A stretch of 39,459 nucleotides of DNA from Desulfuromusa sp. Its GTDB lineage: Bacteria; Desulfobacterota; Desulfuromonadia; Desulfuromonadales; Geopsychrobacteraceae. The stretch lies in contig JADGEB010000031.1 in assembly GCA_016744595.1 (NCBI GenBank), positions 1-39,459 of the forward strand, in the 5' to 3' direction. Below the pieces are notes generated by a model. The model saw nothing but the letters and a program-made list of their open reading frames with translations. It was not told the DNA's origin and did not search any database. Shown here in pieces: positions 8,790 through 21,854 of the stretch. The position numbers and the translations under genes were made by a program. Positions within the stretch are counted from its first letter, which is position 1; the number at the start of each line of letters is the position of its first letter.

Positions 8790-10555
8790 TTATAACAATG
8801 AGGCGTTGCTTTCAATCATGTTTGCAAATGTATCTGCAGGCACAGCAGCACTGAACAGGAAGCCTTGACCATAGTCACAGCCCATTTTTTGCAATAATTC
8901 AAATTGTTCTTTTTGCTCAATCCCTTCCGCTATGACTTTCATATCCATACTTTGTGCCATGGAGATAATCGCTTTGACTATGGCCGCATCTTGTGAACTG
9001 GTCAGAATGTCCATAATGAAAAATCGATCAATTTTGACGATATCAATCGGGAATGTTTTCAAATAAACCAAGGATGAGTAGCCGGTACCAAAATCATCTA
9101 CAGAAATGCTCAGTCCAAGGTTTTTTAGATCTTGCAGAATTGCGATTGTTTCTGAATTTTGTTGTGCAAGGACACTTTCGGTTAACTCAAGTTCTAAATA
9201 ATTTGCACTTAAGTTATTCTGTTGAAGAAGTTCTGTAATTTTGGCGGGGATATTTTGCTCAATAAAATGTTTGCTGGAAACGTTCATTGCGATTCTTGTT
9301 GGTCGAAGATTCTCTTGTTGCCATGCTAATTGTTGTTTTCCTGTTTGGCGGATGACCCATTCGGTAAAGGGGATGATTAATCCAAGTTCTTCAATGGCCG
9401 GAATGAACTCTGCTGGTGAGACCATGCCACGTTCGGCATGATTCCAGCGAGTGAGGGCTTCTGCACCTATAATAGTTCCATCCACCATGCTGACTTGTGG
9501 CTGAAAGTACAAATCAAATTCTTCTCCAATGACTGCTTTATGAATATCGTTCTCAAACTCAAGTCGTTCTCCAGCCTTGATATTGAGAGATTTTTTATAA
9601 AATTGAAAACTATTTTTGCCTTTTTCTTTTGTGTGGTACATCGCTATATCAGCATACTGCATCAATATCTCAGCAGTCGTTCCGTCTAGAGGGAAGACGC
9701 TGATACCTATACTTGCAGATATAAATACTTCATGATCATTTATTTGAAATGATTCCATCAGGGCTTCATTGATCCGTTTTGCTACAAAACCAGCATCCTC
9801 CGGATCTTTCAGGTTCGGCAGCATAATTGTAAATTCATCTCCCCCAAAACGAGAGACATATCTTTTTGAATATGGCATTTTCTTCATACGGCTAAGCGGA
9901 TCAGTTTCTCGAATGCTGGCGCTGATCCGTTCTGCAACATTTTTTAATAAAATATCACCAGCTCGGTGTCCCAGAGTGTCATTGACGGTCTTAAAGCGAT
10001 CAAGATCCATAAATAAAACTGCTAATTGGGTGTCTTGTTCGGTACTTTCTGCGAGAGAGGTTTCCAAAGTATCCATGAACATTGTGCGGTTTGCTAATCC
10101 AGTTAATTGATCGAAAAATGCCAATTCCTGAATCTGTTTTTGTTTATCGATGACATCGTAAAATGCTTTGCTGGCTCTTAACATATACTTAACTCGGTAG
10201 TTCAGAACTGCCCAGTTAATTGGTTTGGTAATGAAATCTGTTGCTCCGGAATCAAAAGCGCAGTGAATGGCATCCATGTCTTCCAGTCCTGTTACCATCA
10301 GAATTGGTGTGTGTTCACCTCCAGAAAGGTTACGAATCGCCCGGCATGTATCATAGCCGTCGAGTTTAGGCATCATGACATCTAATAAAATGGCATCCGG
10401 CTGCAGTTGTTCAAATTCTGAAACTGCAATCAACCCATTCTCCGCTTCAGAGACCTGAAAACCGTCCTTTTCCAGACTGGCACGCATTAGAACTCTGGTT
10501 GCTAAGTCATCGTCAACCACAAGTATTGAAGGTTTGTTTGAGGCAGTTCTGTCAT

Positions 10556-10559
<4 letters not shown>
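8790..10559 (-). CDS. Response regulator: receiver-GGDEF-EAL protein
   Basis: A 589-residue cytoplasmic regulator. The receiver (about 10-128) has the acidic cluster DDD at 16-18, phosphoacceptor Asp60 in LLDVMMP and Lys112 in the TKP motif. The GGDEF domain (about 145-320) has an intact GGDEF at 239-243. The EAL domain (about 330-580) keeps Glu367 of EAL, the NVSS loop, the TES glutamate, DDFGTGYSS (488-496) and the AEGIE glutamate, so phosphodiesterase activity is expected. Between the RETD motif (217-220) and GGDEF there are 18 residues instead of the usual five, which may alter product inhibition. The start overlaps the stop of hybrid kinase 1 by 4 bp (ATGA), marking it as that kinase's likely partner. 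Whether net output is synthesis or breakdown of c-di-GMP is not predictable. Confidence 0.92.
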
Positions 10560-13329
<2,770 letters not shown>

Positions 13330-13333
<4 letters not shown>

Positions 13334-13914
13334 TGTGATACCGTCTCCACCAATCTAGCTAATTGCAGGAGCTTGGAGCTGAATTTGAGATTATGCTGTT
13401 TTGCTGCTGTAGGGTTGAGTTCAAGGTTTAAACGGTTTTTATCAATTAACAAATTTACTGCTCCACCCAGTTTGCAAAAATCTGGATAGTCGGAAACGGT
13501 CAACAGTCCGGATTGTGAAAAATGTTTGAGAGCCGGGGCGACTTCTTTTTTGAACTCTGAAGGAACAAATAAAATATGGGTTAAATCCAGTTCACTGATC
13601 TGTTTTATTTGCCTTATCTGGATAGGATGATTGTTGACCCGTTCATCTTTTACCAGAAGTTCCAAGCTCTTACCAAAGGGATTTTTACCCAGAATTGTGA
13701 TAACAAAAGGGCTTTCATCGCTTATAAAACAATCGTCAGGCCAGAAGGTGAAATTTGTCAGATTATATAGAAATGCTGCTTTGATCTGATATTCGTCGAA
13801 CTGATTGCGTGCGGCATGTGCCGGAATGCACATAAATGTGCACCAAATCACGGCAATGAGCACGTCGTTTAAAAGGTGGTGACAGAGTTTCTTATTTAGT
13901 GAAAAACGAAGCAT
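13330..13914 (-). CDS. YfiR/DUF4154-family periplasmic protein 1
   Basis: A 194-residue exported protein. An N-terminal hydrophobic stretch ending near AHAA is a signal peptide. The mature start EYQIKAAFLYNLTNFTFWP matches the family hallmark (K-A-A-F-L-Y-N, then W-P). In Pseudomonas, YfiR is a periplasmic inhibitor of the CHASE8-bearing cyclase YfiN and is itself sequestered by the outer-membrane lipoprotein YfiB. Here the next gene, overlapping by 4 bp, is a hybrid kinase with a CHASE8-like sensor, and the preceding gene is a TonB receptor. The likely role is a periplasmic messenger between receptor and kinase; that is inference from family and order. Cysteines occur in the mature part, so redox control as proposed for YfiR is possible but unproven. 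Confidence 0.85.
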
Positions 13915-13949
13915 ATATAACTGTTAAATCCTATACAAATACTTAACAT

Positions 13950-15998
13950 TTAAAAATGATACTGAACTTCTGCATACCAATTCCTTGGGACATCACTGGT
14001 AATGAGACCTAAACTGTTAAAGAATTCCCGGTGGCTGTCATCGAACAGGTTTTCTACCTTTACGCTGAATTCCCAATTCGGGGATGGATGCCAACCCAAA
14101 CGCATGTCGCAGCGCAGATGAGCAGGCACACGGTAAAATCCATTAAAATAGAATAGGCTGGTATCCCATTCCAGATCGTTTGGTAGGTCAAGATAGGAAC
14201 GCAGGCTTGCCTGATGTTCAGGAGTTTCGTCCTCTGCATTTTCACCCATCAGATCACCACCAACAGCATTATGGTGTAAAAAAATCTTCAGCCAGGAGTA
14301 ACTTCCTGCGAGTCGCCAACGCTGATTGACTTGCCAAGTAACAGCCAATTCTATCCCTAAAGTTTCACCGTCCATGTTGTTTCCAATGGCCATTGGCATA
14401 TTGATGTCTACAGGCAAAACCGATGGATCAACTACAGGAATTCCAGTATCTTGGGTGCGTAAATCTTTATAGACATTGTAAAAAAGAGTGGTGTCGATGG
14501 AAAAATCCTTGTGAACTTGTGTGCGATGACCGATTTCATATGCGATTAATTTTTCAGACTTAAAATCAGGATTGCCACTGACATTCATTGTGATAGTTGC
14601 GGGCGCTATCATTGGTCCGTAGGGGGTATTGATTGTTTCGGTTGTTTCGACTTGAGCAATCGTCGCATACAAATCGCTGTCAGCACGTGACGGTGTCCGC
14701 ACTGCACGCGAAATGGCTGCCCAAAGACTATGTTGATTATTTAGAGTCCAAAGCAAACGGGCTGTTGGCTGGACTTCGTATCCGTTGTAATCATTGTGTT
14801 CGATTTTGCTACCAAGGATCAGGTGTAGTTTGTCGGCAATCAGTGTCCAGTCATCCTGAATAAATAAATTCATAATTTCAGTGGTTTGTGCTGCTGGATC
14901 CATGGCACTGTATGCGCCACCTGTAGTGTGATCAGTCGTGTAGCGATAGCCACCGCCCCAGATGATATCCTGATTTTCCAGAAAACTGAATCGGTGATTG
15001 AAGGAGATGTCCCAGGTTGTCCGGCTCTGGTCAAGGAACCAGTCATCGCGAAGAGAGCGATCTATAGAAGTCTGTACACTCCAGGCAGAATCCTCACTCA
15101 GTTGTCTTTCCCACTGTAACTGAAGGCTCCCACCAGACAAGCGAACCTCTGACTCAAATGTTATTCCGGATCCAAGGGTTGTCAATTGATCCGACGTGCC
15201 GCGATAAATATCGCCCTGAATGCTTATTTGATTATCGTCGTCTACAGCCAGGTCAAGACGAAATCCCCCTTTTTCATTTTGCCAGCTGTCCGGATGTTCA
15301 CCATCTTCATGCGATTTGAAATTATCCCGCTCCAAATGTTTTGCGTAAATGCGGTACGATATCTGTTCACCTGCTTTTCCATATCGAGCATTCAAAGATG
15401 TTTTATCGAGGGAGCCGCTACCGGTTGACGCAAATAGGCCGTCAGTATTTTTAGCCTTACGGGTAATAATATTGATCACCCCATTTACCGCATTAGCACC
15501 CCAAATGGTAGCTCCCGGGCCGCGAATAATTTCAATCCGTTCGATATCGTTTAATAATGTGTCTTGCATATCCCAATAGACACCTGAGTAAAGCGGAGTA
15601 TAGAGGGTTCTCCCATCCATCAAAACCAGTAACTTATTGGCAAACAGGCCGTTGAAGCCGCGTGATGTAATAGCCCAGGTGTGGGCATCCATGTTGGCAA
15701 CGCTGAGACCTGGAACTCCGCGTAACAGATCGGGAAGAGTCCGTGCGCCACTGCGCCTGATATCTTCTCGTGTTATGACGTGCATGGCTGCTGCTACGTT
15801 TGATAGTTGTTCAGGTTTTTTTGACGCAGAAAAAACCGTGAGCTGCATGAGGTTTTCCAGACTCATAGCTTTCAATTTAAGTAGAGAGTCAGGCTCTGCG
15901 GAAAAAACTGATTGAGCAATCAGAAGGCAGATGAATATGCTGATACAGATTGAACGAATGAGTCTGTAAGTGTAGTTTTTTCGTTGTTGATTTTTCAA
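13950..15998 (-). CDS. TonB-dependent outer-membrane receptor 1
   Basis: A 682-residue receptor. A signal peptide ends near QSVFSA (about residue 33). The plug domain (about 50-170) carries AWAITSRGFNGLFANKLLVL, DGRTLYT and the IEIIRGPGATIWGANAVNG signature, and the beta barrel ends with the expected C-terminal phenylalanine. The start is a TTG preceded by GGAG at five bases; no ATG is better placed. It is the first gene of cassette 1: YfiR-like, hybrid kinase and receiver-GGDEF-EAL follow with gaps of 35, -4 and -4 bp. A candidate promoter lies at 16063-16090. The ligand is not predictable. Pairing with signalling genes suggests it acts as a sensor as well as, or instead of, a transporter. 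It is a clear paralogue of the receptor at 19501-21501. Confidence 0.92.
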   Translation of the reverse strand: MKNQQRKNYTYRLIRSICISIFICLLIAQSVFSAEPDSLLKLKAMSLENLMQLTVFSASKKPEQLSNVAAAMHVITREDIRRSGARTLPDLLRGVPGLSVANMDAHTWAITSRGFNGLFANKLLVLMDGRTLYTPLYSGVYWDMQDTLLNDIERIEIIRGPGATIWGANAVNGVINIITRKAKNTDGLFASTGSGSLDKTSLNARYGKAGEQISYRIYAKHLERDNFKSHEDGEHPDSWQNEKGGFRLDLAVDDDNQISIQGDIYRGTSDQLTTLGSGITFESEVRLSGGSLQLQWERQLSEDSAWSVQTSIDRSLRDDWFLDQSRTTWDISFNHRFSFLENQDIIWGGGYRYTTDHTTGGAYSAMDPAAQTTEIMNLFIQDDWTLIADKLHLILGSKIEHNDYNGYEVQPTARLLWTLNNQHSLWAAISRAVRTPSRADSDLYATIAQVETTETINTPYGPMIAPATITMNVSGNPDFKSEKLIAYEIGHRTQVHKDFSIDTTLFYNVYKDLRTQDTGIPVVDPSVLPVDINMPMAIGNNMDGETLGIELAVTWQVNQRWRLAGSYSWLKIFLHHNAVGGDLMGENAEDETPEHQASLRSYLDLPNDLEWDTSLFYFNGFYRVPAHLRCDMRLGWHPSPNWEFSVKVENLFDDSHREFFNSLGLITSDVPRNWYAEVQYHF

Positions 15999-16062
15999 GA
16001 TTGCTCCATTGTATTGGACATATATTTAGTAAATTCACAATGTTAGTGCATAAAATTAAAAA

Positions 16063-16090
16063 AATATCATTGATGGTTGTAAATTGTCAA
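16063..16090 (-). promoter_or_regulatory. Putative sigma-70 promoter for cassette 1
   Basis: Minus strand: perfect -35 TTGACA (16085-16090), 16-bp spacer, -10 GATATT (16063-16068, 4 of 6). It lies in the 150-bp gap after hybrid kinase 2, about 65 bp before the receptor 1 start. A 7-bp palindrome (ATGGTTG / CAACCAT, 16073-16094) overlaps the -35. It could be an operator, or a weak terminator of the upstream gene. Confidence 0.45.
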
Positions 16091-16148
16091 CCATTTAATA
16101 AGTCTTTAATAGGTTGAATTAATATGACGTTGATTGATGTTTTCTGAG

Positions 16149-18950
16149 TTACGGTTTGCTAACTTCGGCATGGAGCGGTTCGATAGATTGGCAATAACTA
16201 TCTTTTATCTGGACAATCAGTTTAGACGCACCACTGAGGGAATTGGTGCGACCTTTTTCTTCCAGGTCTTTCAAAAGGGTGGACATACTTATTAACCCGA
16301 GACTCGCGCTACTTGATTTTAAACTATGGGCAATGGAATGGATCGTATTGGCATCGTTATCGCGAAGAGCCTGCTGTAATTTTTCTAATTGCTTCGGAGT
16401 GTCATCTAGAAAAAGGGTAATAACCTTGTTCAGGATGTTTTCTGCCCCTTCAGACTGAAGTGCGCGGATATTTTTAAGAGCTTTCTGGTCAATCATGTTG
16501 GATTCTATAGATTCAGAAATGATTGTGACCTCAGTTGGTTCCTTTTGTGTTGGAGGGCGCCCTACGATTTTTTGCAGATTGTCGGGTAGCCAGCGTTTCA
16601 GAATTTCTGCAATCCGATCCTGTCCAAATGGCTTACTGATATAATCGTCCATTCCTGCTGCCAGGCATTTTTCTCGGTCACCACTTAAGGCATTAGCGGT
16701 CAAAGCAATAATTGGGATGTGTTGACCGTTCTGCTTCCTGATTTCGTGCTGTCGAATTTCACCAGTTGCTTCATAGCCGTCCATGCGAGGCATCTGGCAA
16801 TCCATAAAAATAATGTCGTATGAATTGTTTGCTATGGCAGAGATAGCTTCCATGCCATTAATTACCATATCGACCTTGCAGCCGAGCTTGCTTAAAACCC
16901 CTTTAGCAACCTGTTGGTTGACAAGGTTATCTTCTGCCAGCAGAATCTTGGCAGCAAATGTAATGGTTTCTTTTTCCAAGCTATATTGGGTGATCAATTC
17001 GCCTGTATCCGCTTGATCGCCTTTCATTAATGAAACTAGACTGTTGTACAGATCGACCTGTCGGATCGGTTTGGTCAAATATATCTTAATTCCCGCTTTA
17101 CGAGCTAATCTGGCATCACCGCGGATTCCCACAGAGGTGAGCATAATCATATTTGTATTGTTGACAGTTGGATCTTTCTTAATCAGTCTCGCAACTTCTA
17201 ATCCATCCATTTTTGGCATGTGCATATCGAGAATGACCATGTCAAAGGGTTCTCCTGCTTCTGCTGCCTGATGCAGTTTGGTCAAGCCATCAATTCCATC
17301 CTTTGCACTGTCTTGTTTGACCCCCCAATTGGTCATCTGTTGCACCAGTAATTTACGGTTGGTTGCATTATCATCAACAATCAACCCACGTAAACCATTT
17401 AATTCATGATCCTGAGCTTTAGTAACAACGTGTGTGAGCGATGATTTTTTAACTGTCAGATCAAACCAGAATTCTGCTCCTTGGTTTGGTTCACTAGAGC
17501 AGTTAATCGTACCTTCCAGCAATTCGATCAATTGTTTTGAAATTGCCAATCCCAGACCAGTACCACCATATTTACGTGTGGTTGATTCGTCTGCTTGAGA
17601 AAAAGGTTTAAACAGCCGCTTCTGCTCGTCCACAGTTAGTCCAATCCCAGTATCACGTACTGAGAAACGAACTTTGGTTGTCTCTTTATTGGCTGCAAGA
17701 CTCTTAATTTGAACGACAACTTCACCCTGATCGGTGAACTTGATGGCATTAGAAAGAAGATTGGTTAACACCTGCCTGATCCGGCTCGGATCTGTATTGA
17801 CATCTGGATAAATATTGTCATCGATATCAACAATAAGTTCCAATCCTTTTGCATGGGCTCTTTGCGCCATCATTTGCGCGATATCGTCAATCAGAGACGG
17901 AAGGTTGAAATTGATATTTTCAATTTCCAGCTTCCCGGCTTCAATTTTTGAGAAATCCAATATGTCGTTAATAACAGTTAGCAACGATTCCCCGGAGAGC
18001 TGTATCGTTTTGAGAGAACTGCGCTGTTCTGCTGATAGCTCGGTTTCCAAAACTATCTCAGCCATTCCCAGAACTCCATTCATCGGAGTACGTATCTCAT
18101 GACTCATATTGGCTAGAAACTGTGATTTTGCTTTGCTAGCTTCTTTGGCGTGTTTAGCTAGAATGATTGCTTCATCCATGGAAGTCTTTAACATGGCGGT
18201 ACGATCCAGGACTTGATTTTCTAAATGCTCATCCCGCTCTTGAATCTGACTGAGCATGTTATTGAAACCTGTTGCCAGCAGCCCAAGTTCATCTTCGCTG
18301 GTTTCAGCTACACGTAGGGAATAATTATTCTCCTCTGAAACCAGTTGAATAGTTTTGGCTAATTGTACAACCGGTTGAGTAATAATTTTCTGGAATTGGT
18401 TAGCCAGAAATGAGGCAATAATGAAACCGCCAAAGACAATGACTAGAATATAGAGTCCTGACTGACTCAGATTGCTATAAAGTTCGCTCATGCTGGATTG
18501 CAGGTAAAGTGTTCCGATATTTTCACCATCCAGTATTATCGGCTGCAAAAGGTCAATATGGTTGCCATGAAATCGATACCCATGTCGTATCAACTCGGGA
18601 ACCTGAATATTCTTTTCTTGATCTTTAGAACCCTTTGGTTCTCTAGAAAAAAAAGCAATCAGCTTGCCATCTGCCCGATATATCCCAGATTCATTAATTG
18701 ATTTTTTTAAAGCAAGGGCAGCAAGGTTTTTATTGAGTGCATCGGTATCCTGGAATACCAACCCTGCAGAACTATTTTCGCTGACAATCTTTGCCAGAGT
18801 TTGGAGTTCCTCCAGTGCATGTTGTTTATACAAATACCATTGGTTGGCAAAGGCAATGGCGAAGGTTAGTAGCAAGATTGAGGAACAAATACCTAAAATA
18901 ATGACATTCAATTTATATTTTATTGGGAGCTTACTGAATAATCGTTTCAT
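16149..18950 (-). CDS. Hybrid sensor histidine kinase 2 (CHASE8-like, HAMP, HisKA, HATPase, two receivers, Hpt)
   Basis: A 933-residue paralogue of hybrid kinase 1 with the same domain order: two membrane segments (about 14-36 and 164-186) around a CHASE8-like sensor, HAMP, HisKA (His284), ATPase (Asn401, [11 protein letters not shown]), receiver 1 (Asp575), receiver 2 (Asp717) and Hpt (His875 in [11 protein letters not shown]). All phosphotransfer residues are present, so it should be active. Sensor and linker regions differ most from copy 1, while the HisKA-to-receiver core is close to it, as expected for a duplication followed by change of input. The start overlaps the YfiR-like gene 2 stop by 4 bp (ATGA). 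Unlike cassette 1, no separate response regulator follows; the next gene is receptor 1, 150 bp on. It may signal through the cassette 1 regulator. Confidence 0.92.
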   Translation of the reverse strand: MKRLFSKLPIKYKLNVIILGICSSILLLTFAIAFANQWYLYKQHALEELQTLAKIVSENSSAGLVFQDTDALNKNLAALALKKSINESGIYRADGKLIAFFSREPKGSKDQEKNIQVPELIRHGYRFHGNHIDLLQPIILDGENIGTLYLQSSMSELYSNLSQSGLYILVIVFGGFIIASFLANQFQKIITQPVVQLAKTIQLVSEENNYSLRVAETSEDELGLLATGFNNMLSQIQERDEHLENQVLDRTAMLKTSMDEAIILAKHAKEASKAKSQFLANMSHEIRTPMNGVLGMAEIVLETELSAEQRSSLKTIQLSGESLLTVINDILDFSKIEAGKLEIENINFNLPSLIDDIAQMMAQRAHAKGLELIVDIDDNIYPDVNTDPSRIRQVLTNLLSNAIKFTDQGEVVVQIKSLAANKETTKVRFSVRDTGIGLTVDEQKRLFKPFSQADESTTRKYGGTGLGLAISKQLIELLEGTINCSSEPNQGAEFWFDLTVKKSSLTHVVTKAQDHELNGLRGLIVDDNATNRKLLVQQMTNWGVKQDSAKDGIDGLTKLHQAAEAGEPFDMVILDMHMPKMDGLEVARLIKKDPTVNNTNMIMLTSVGIRGDARLARKAGIKIYLTKPIRQVDLYNSLVSLMKGDQADTGELITQYSLEKETITFAAKILLAEDNLVNQQVAKGVLSKLGCKVDMVINGMEAISAIANNSYDIIFMDCQMPRMDGYEATGEIRQHEIRKQNGQHIPIIALTANALSGDREKCLAAGMDDYISKPFGQDRIAEILKRWLPDNLQKIVGRPPTQKEPTEVTIISESIESNMIDQKALKNIRALQSEGAENILNKVITLFLDDTPKQLEKLQQALRDNDANTIHSIAHSLKSSSASLGLISMSTLLKDLEEKGRTNSLSGASKLIVQIKDSYCQSIEPLHAEVSKP

Positions 18951-19492
18951 TCTTTATCCCCCACGACTTCGGCTGCCAGGGAAAGTAATTGTGCATCAAT
19001 GTGGATATTATTCTGGTTGGCAACGGCGAGATTGATGGAAAATCGTAGTCGATCTCGCCTGGTGATAAATTGAATAATTCCACCAATTTTGACAAAGTCT
19101 TTGTATCCACCAACCGTTAAAATTGGTTGGGTTGACAATTTTTTTAGAATCAAGTTGTGGTTTTGTTTGACCGATTTGCTGATGTAAAGAAGATGGCAAC
19201 CTTGTATTTCTGCGAGGCTTTTAAAGTATTTGATTTCAATAACTCTGTTGCGAACTTTTTTTGCCGTTAGAGGTTGCAAGGAACCATTGAAATAATTCGT
19301 CCCAAGGACACCGATGACTAATGGTGCCTTCGCTGAATTGAATGCGCTATCAGGCCAGTGAATAAACTTGGCGAAGTTATACAGGTAGGCAGCTTTGATA
19401 TTGTATTCACTAGGATCATGAGCCGCTGATAGTGGTGGATTACAATTCAGGACACTAATGATTAGTAATATGTAGAAGATACGTCGCAGCAA
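18947..19492 (-). CDS. YfiR/DUF4154-family periplasmic protein 2
   Basis: A 181-residue exported protein, paralogue of the one at 13330-13914. It has a short signal peptide (about residues 1-24) and the family opening [19 protein letters not shown]. The start is a TTG preceded by AGGA at about seven bases; that AGGA overlaps the stop region of receptor 2, and the gap between the two genes is only 8 bp. It overlaps hybrid kinase 2 by 4 bp. The likely role is a periplasmic link between receptor 2 and kinase 2, by analogy with YfiR acting on YfiN. The ligand or trigger is unknown. Confidence 0.84.
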   Translation of the reverse strand: MLRRIFYILLIISVLNCNPPLSAAHDPSEYNIKAAYLYNFAKFIHWPDSAFNSAKAPLVIGVLGTNYFNGSLQPLTAKKVRNRVIEIKYFKSLAEIQGCHLLYISKSVKQNHNLILKKLSTQPILTVGGYKDFVKIGGIIQFITRRDRLRFSINLAVANQNNIHIDAQLLSLAAEVVGDKE

Positions 19493-19500
19493 AATATATC

Positions 19501-21501
19501 CTAAAATTTCCAGTTCAATTTAGCGTAGATACTGCGCTCTATTTCTGTTGGTAATGTAAATTGTTCTGAGACAAACTCTAGATGTTTGCTATCAAGTAAG
19601 TTTTGACCAGCAATCGTTAATTCAATTCCTTTTATAGGCACCCACTTAATGTTGGCATCAAAGCTAAAATAATCAGAAACAATAATATTATTCTGAACTG
19701 CTGCAACACTTGAAGCTGTGAGTTTATCTGTATACCGACCCCAAAGGTTAAGGTGGAGATTTTCAAAGAGTTCGATTTGTGCCCGACACGAAATTTGGTT
19801 GCTAGGGCTAGATCCCTCAACTGTTGTAACGGGTGAGAAGCCAGTTGTTAGATCATCATCCATTGATAAATTTATATAGCTGTATCCTAATTCTGTTTCC
19901 AGCCATGTTGCAGGAAGCCACTTTACTATTAACTCTAGGCCGTAGGTTTCTCCTTCCATGGTGTTGCTGAAAAAAATCGGCGCAATAAGGCTTTCTTGGC
20001 TATAAGACTGTAATTTTGAATAATCATTGTAAAAAAGAGCAAGATCTAAAGAAAAATTTGGGAACGGATTGTGACGATAGCCAACTTCATAAGCTGTTAG
20101 CTCTTCAGAATCAAAATTTGAATCACCAAAAATAGATATTCTGTTGGGGGTTGGAGGAATAACTGCTGTTGTTATTCTGCCGTTGCTTTCCATTCGAGAA
20201 GGGGTTCGTACTGCCCGAGAAATTGAAGCCCAAAGACTATGATTTTCTTGAGGTTTGAATAAAATGCGAATATTGGGTTGAGCTTCATACCCAGTGTACT
20301 CATTGTGTTCAAATTTAGTCCCAAGTGACAGCCATACCTTATTGGGCAGGAGCGTGATTTCATCCTGCAGGAATGCACTAATGGTGTCTGTTGTGGTTTT
20401 CTCCGGGGTAACGCTAACTTGGTAAGTGTTTGTGAAATCATCTTTATTGAAGCGATACCCTAGCCCCCAAACAATATCGTGCGATACCCCTAGTTGAAAA
20501 CGGTGCTGTAGGTCAATATCCAAAGTATGATTGGTTTGCTCCAGATAGCTTTCATCTCTGGTAGTAAAATCGTAGTAAATCTGTATTGATTTAGAACATT
20601 TCTCCGAACTTTTATGTGTCCAGCGGGCTAGTAGATTGTGACCGTAGGTACTTGCTGTGTTTTTAATTTGAGAATTTGCATAGGGTGGTGTTTCGACCCA
20701 TAAAGTATCTATCTGGTTATTTTGGCCATGATATAGGTCACCTTGTAGCGTCCAAGAATTGGTAAGGTTATGATCACCATCGAGGCGGAATCCACCATTG
20801 CTCATATCCCAATCATCATATGCATCAGTCTTGTCTGCTAAAAGTTCGTAAGCTTTTTGATCATGTCGATTAACATAAAATCTTGCGTATGTATTTTTAT
20901 TAAATTGTGTTCCATAGCGGGCAGTTGCCAGTAGTTTTTCGTGGTTTCCAACGCCGGCACTTATCAGACCACCTTGGGTAGCAGAAGACTGTTTGGTGAT
21001 AATATTGATGATACCATTAACGGCATTGGAGCCCCATAAGGTCGCACCTGGACCGCGAATAACTTCTATCCGTTCAACATCTTCAAGAACAACGTTTTGA
21101 ACATCCCAATAGACTCCTGAATAACTAGGCGTGTAAACACTGCGACCATCAATCTGAACCAAGAGTTTATTAGCGAATGTACCATTAAATCCGCGAGAAG
21201 TTATGGCCCATTTGCTGGAACTTATTCTTGCGACATGCAGCCCCGGCACCATCCGAAGTGCCTCTGGAATGGAGGTCGCACCAGAGTTCATTAAACTTGT
21301 CTGGTCAATTACGTAAACTGCGGCAGGTACATCGGTAAGATTCTGTGCCTTGCGACCCGCAGAAGTTATCTGGATCTGCATCAAAGATGATAGATCTAAA
21401 TCCAGCATGTCACCCTCTGTTGCTCGCACTGGGAGGGATGTCAGTGCCAGAGCCAACAGAACCAAGAAAATTGTTAAAATATCTTTTTTGCTAAAGGCCA
21501 T
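19501..21501 (-). CDS. TonB-dependent outer-membrane receptor 2
   Basis: A receptor of about 666 residues. The signal peptide ends near LPVRA. The plug has AWAITSRGFNGTFANKLLV-type sequence (written here with AWAI for KWAI in this copy), DGRSVYT and the IEVIRGPGATLWGSNAVNG signature; the barrel ends in a C-terminal phenylalanine. An in-frame TTG exists four codons upstream (21513), but it lies inside the ribosome-binding site (GGAGAG), so I chose the ATG at 21501. It leads cassette 2. About 290 bp upstream is a TATAAT promoter overlapped by a near-consensus Fur box, so expression is probably repressed when iron is plentiful. That favours an iron-related ligand such as a ferric chelate or haem, but the substrate cannot be named from sequence. 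Confidence 0.92.
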   Translation of the reverse strand: MAFSKKDILTIFLVLLALALTSLPVRATEGDMLDLDLSSLMQIQITSAGRKAQNLTDVPAAVYVIDQTSLMNSGATSIPEALRMVPGLHVARISSSKWAITSRGFNGTFANKLLVQIDGRSVYTPSYSGVYWDVQNVVLEDVERIEVIRGPGATLWGSNAVNGIINIITKQSSATQGGLISAGVGNHEKLLATARYGTQFNKNTYARFYVNRHDQKAYELLADKTDAYDDWDMSNGGFRLDGDHNLTNSWTLQGDLYHGQNNQIDTLWVETPPYANSQIKNTASTYGHNLLARWTHKSSEKCSKSIQIYYDFTTRDESYLEQTNHTLDIDLQHRFQLGVSHDIVWGLGYRFNKDDFTNTYQVSVTPEKTTTDTISAFLQDEITLLPNKVWLSLGTKFEHNEYTGYEAQPNIRILFKPQENHSLWASISRAVRTPSRMESNGRITTAVIPPTPNRISIFGDSNFDSEELTAYEVGYRHNPFPNFSLDLALFYNDYSKLQSYSQESLIAPIFFSNTMEGETYGLELIVKWLPATWLETELGYSYINLSMDDDLTTGFSPVTTVEGSSPSNQISCRAQIELFENLHLNLWGRYTDKLTASSVAAVQNNIIVSDYFSFDANIKWVPIKGIELTIAGQNLLDSKHLEFVSEQFTLPTEIERSIYAKLNWKF

Positions 21502-21513
21502 TTTTCTCTCCAA

Positions 21514-21786
21514 CGAGACTTGCTTTAAAAATTCACGAGATAATTTAAACTTTTAAAACTCTTTCTTGATGGCTTCAACTTGCATGCTGATATTGACAAG
21601 TAAATTACGAAAACAACTTATTGTGACTCTTCATCGCGTTTCATTAAGTTTTGAGTATTCTCCTGGGTGCTTATAGTTAAAACTTAATAACCCATTGAAG
21701 AAAGCCAGTTCCCTTATTTGATTTGAGGCTACGCAGTGTTTCTAGTGTTCTGATATCAATACATATATTTTATGAGTGTATATACG
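21514..21786 (-). promoter_or_regulatory. Long structured 5' leader of cassette 2
   Basis: If transcription begins near 21793 at the Fur-box promoter, receptor 2 has a leader of about 290 nt. It contains a perfect 10-bp inverted repeat, ATTAAGTTTT (21643-21652) and AAAACTTAAT (21679-21688), around a 26-base loop. I see no B12 box and no recognisable c-di-GMP (GEMM) riboswitch core. No open frame with a family match was found here. Confidence 0.35.
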
Positions 21787-21805
21787 TAGAATGATAATGA
21801 TTATA
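21787..21805 (-). promoter_or_regulatory. Putative Fur box over the -10 of the cassette 2 promoter
   Basis: The 19 bases match the classical Fur consensus at 15 positions, including an unbroken AATGATAAT on one side and ATTAT on the other. On the minus strand they overlap a perfect -10 TATAAT (21800-21805), which has TTGTTA as -35 (21822-21827) at a 16-bp spacing. Operator placement over the -10 is the usual geometry for Fur repression. It faces receptor 2. Confidence 0.6.
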
Positions 21806-21854
21806 CATGAAAATATTATCATAACAAGTTAATATTGATTGTTGCTAATGATTG

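Noticed and set aside
21514..21786. Cobalamin or c-di-GMP riboswitch before receptor 2
   Set aside because: Neither the B12 box nor a GEMM-type core could be found by eye on the minus strand.
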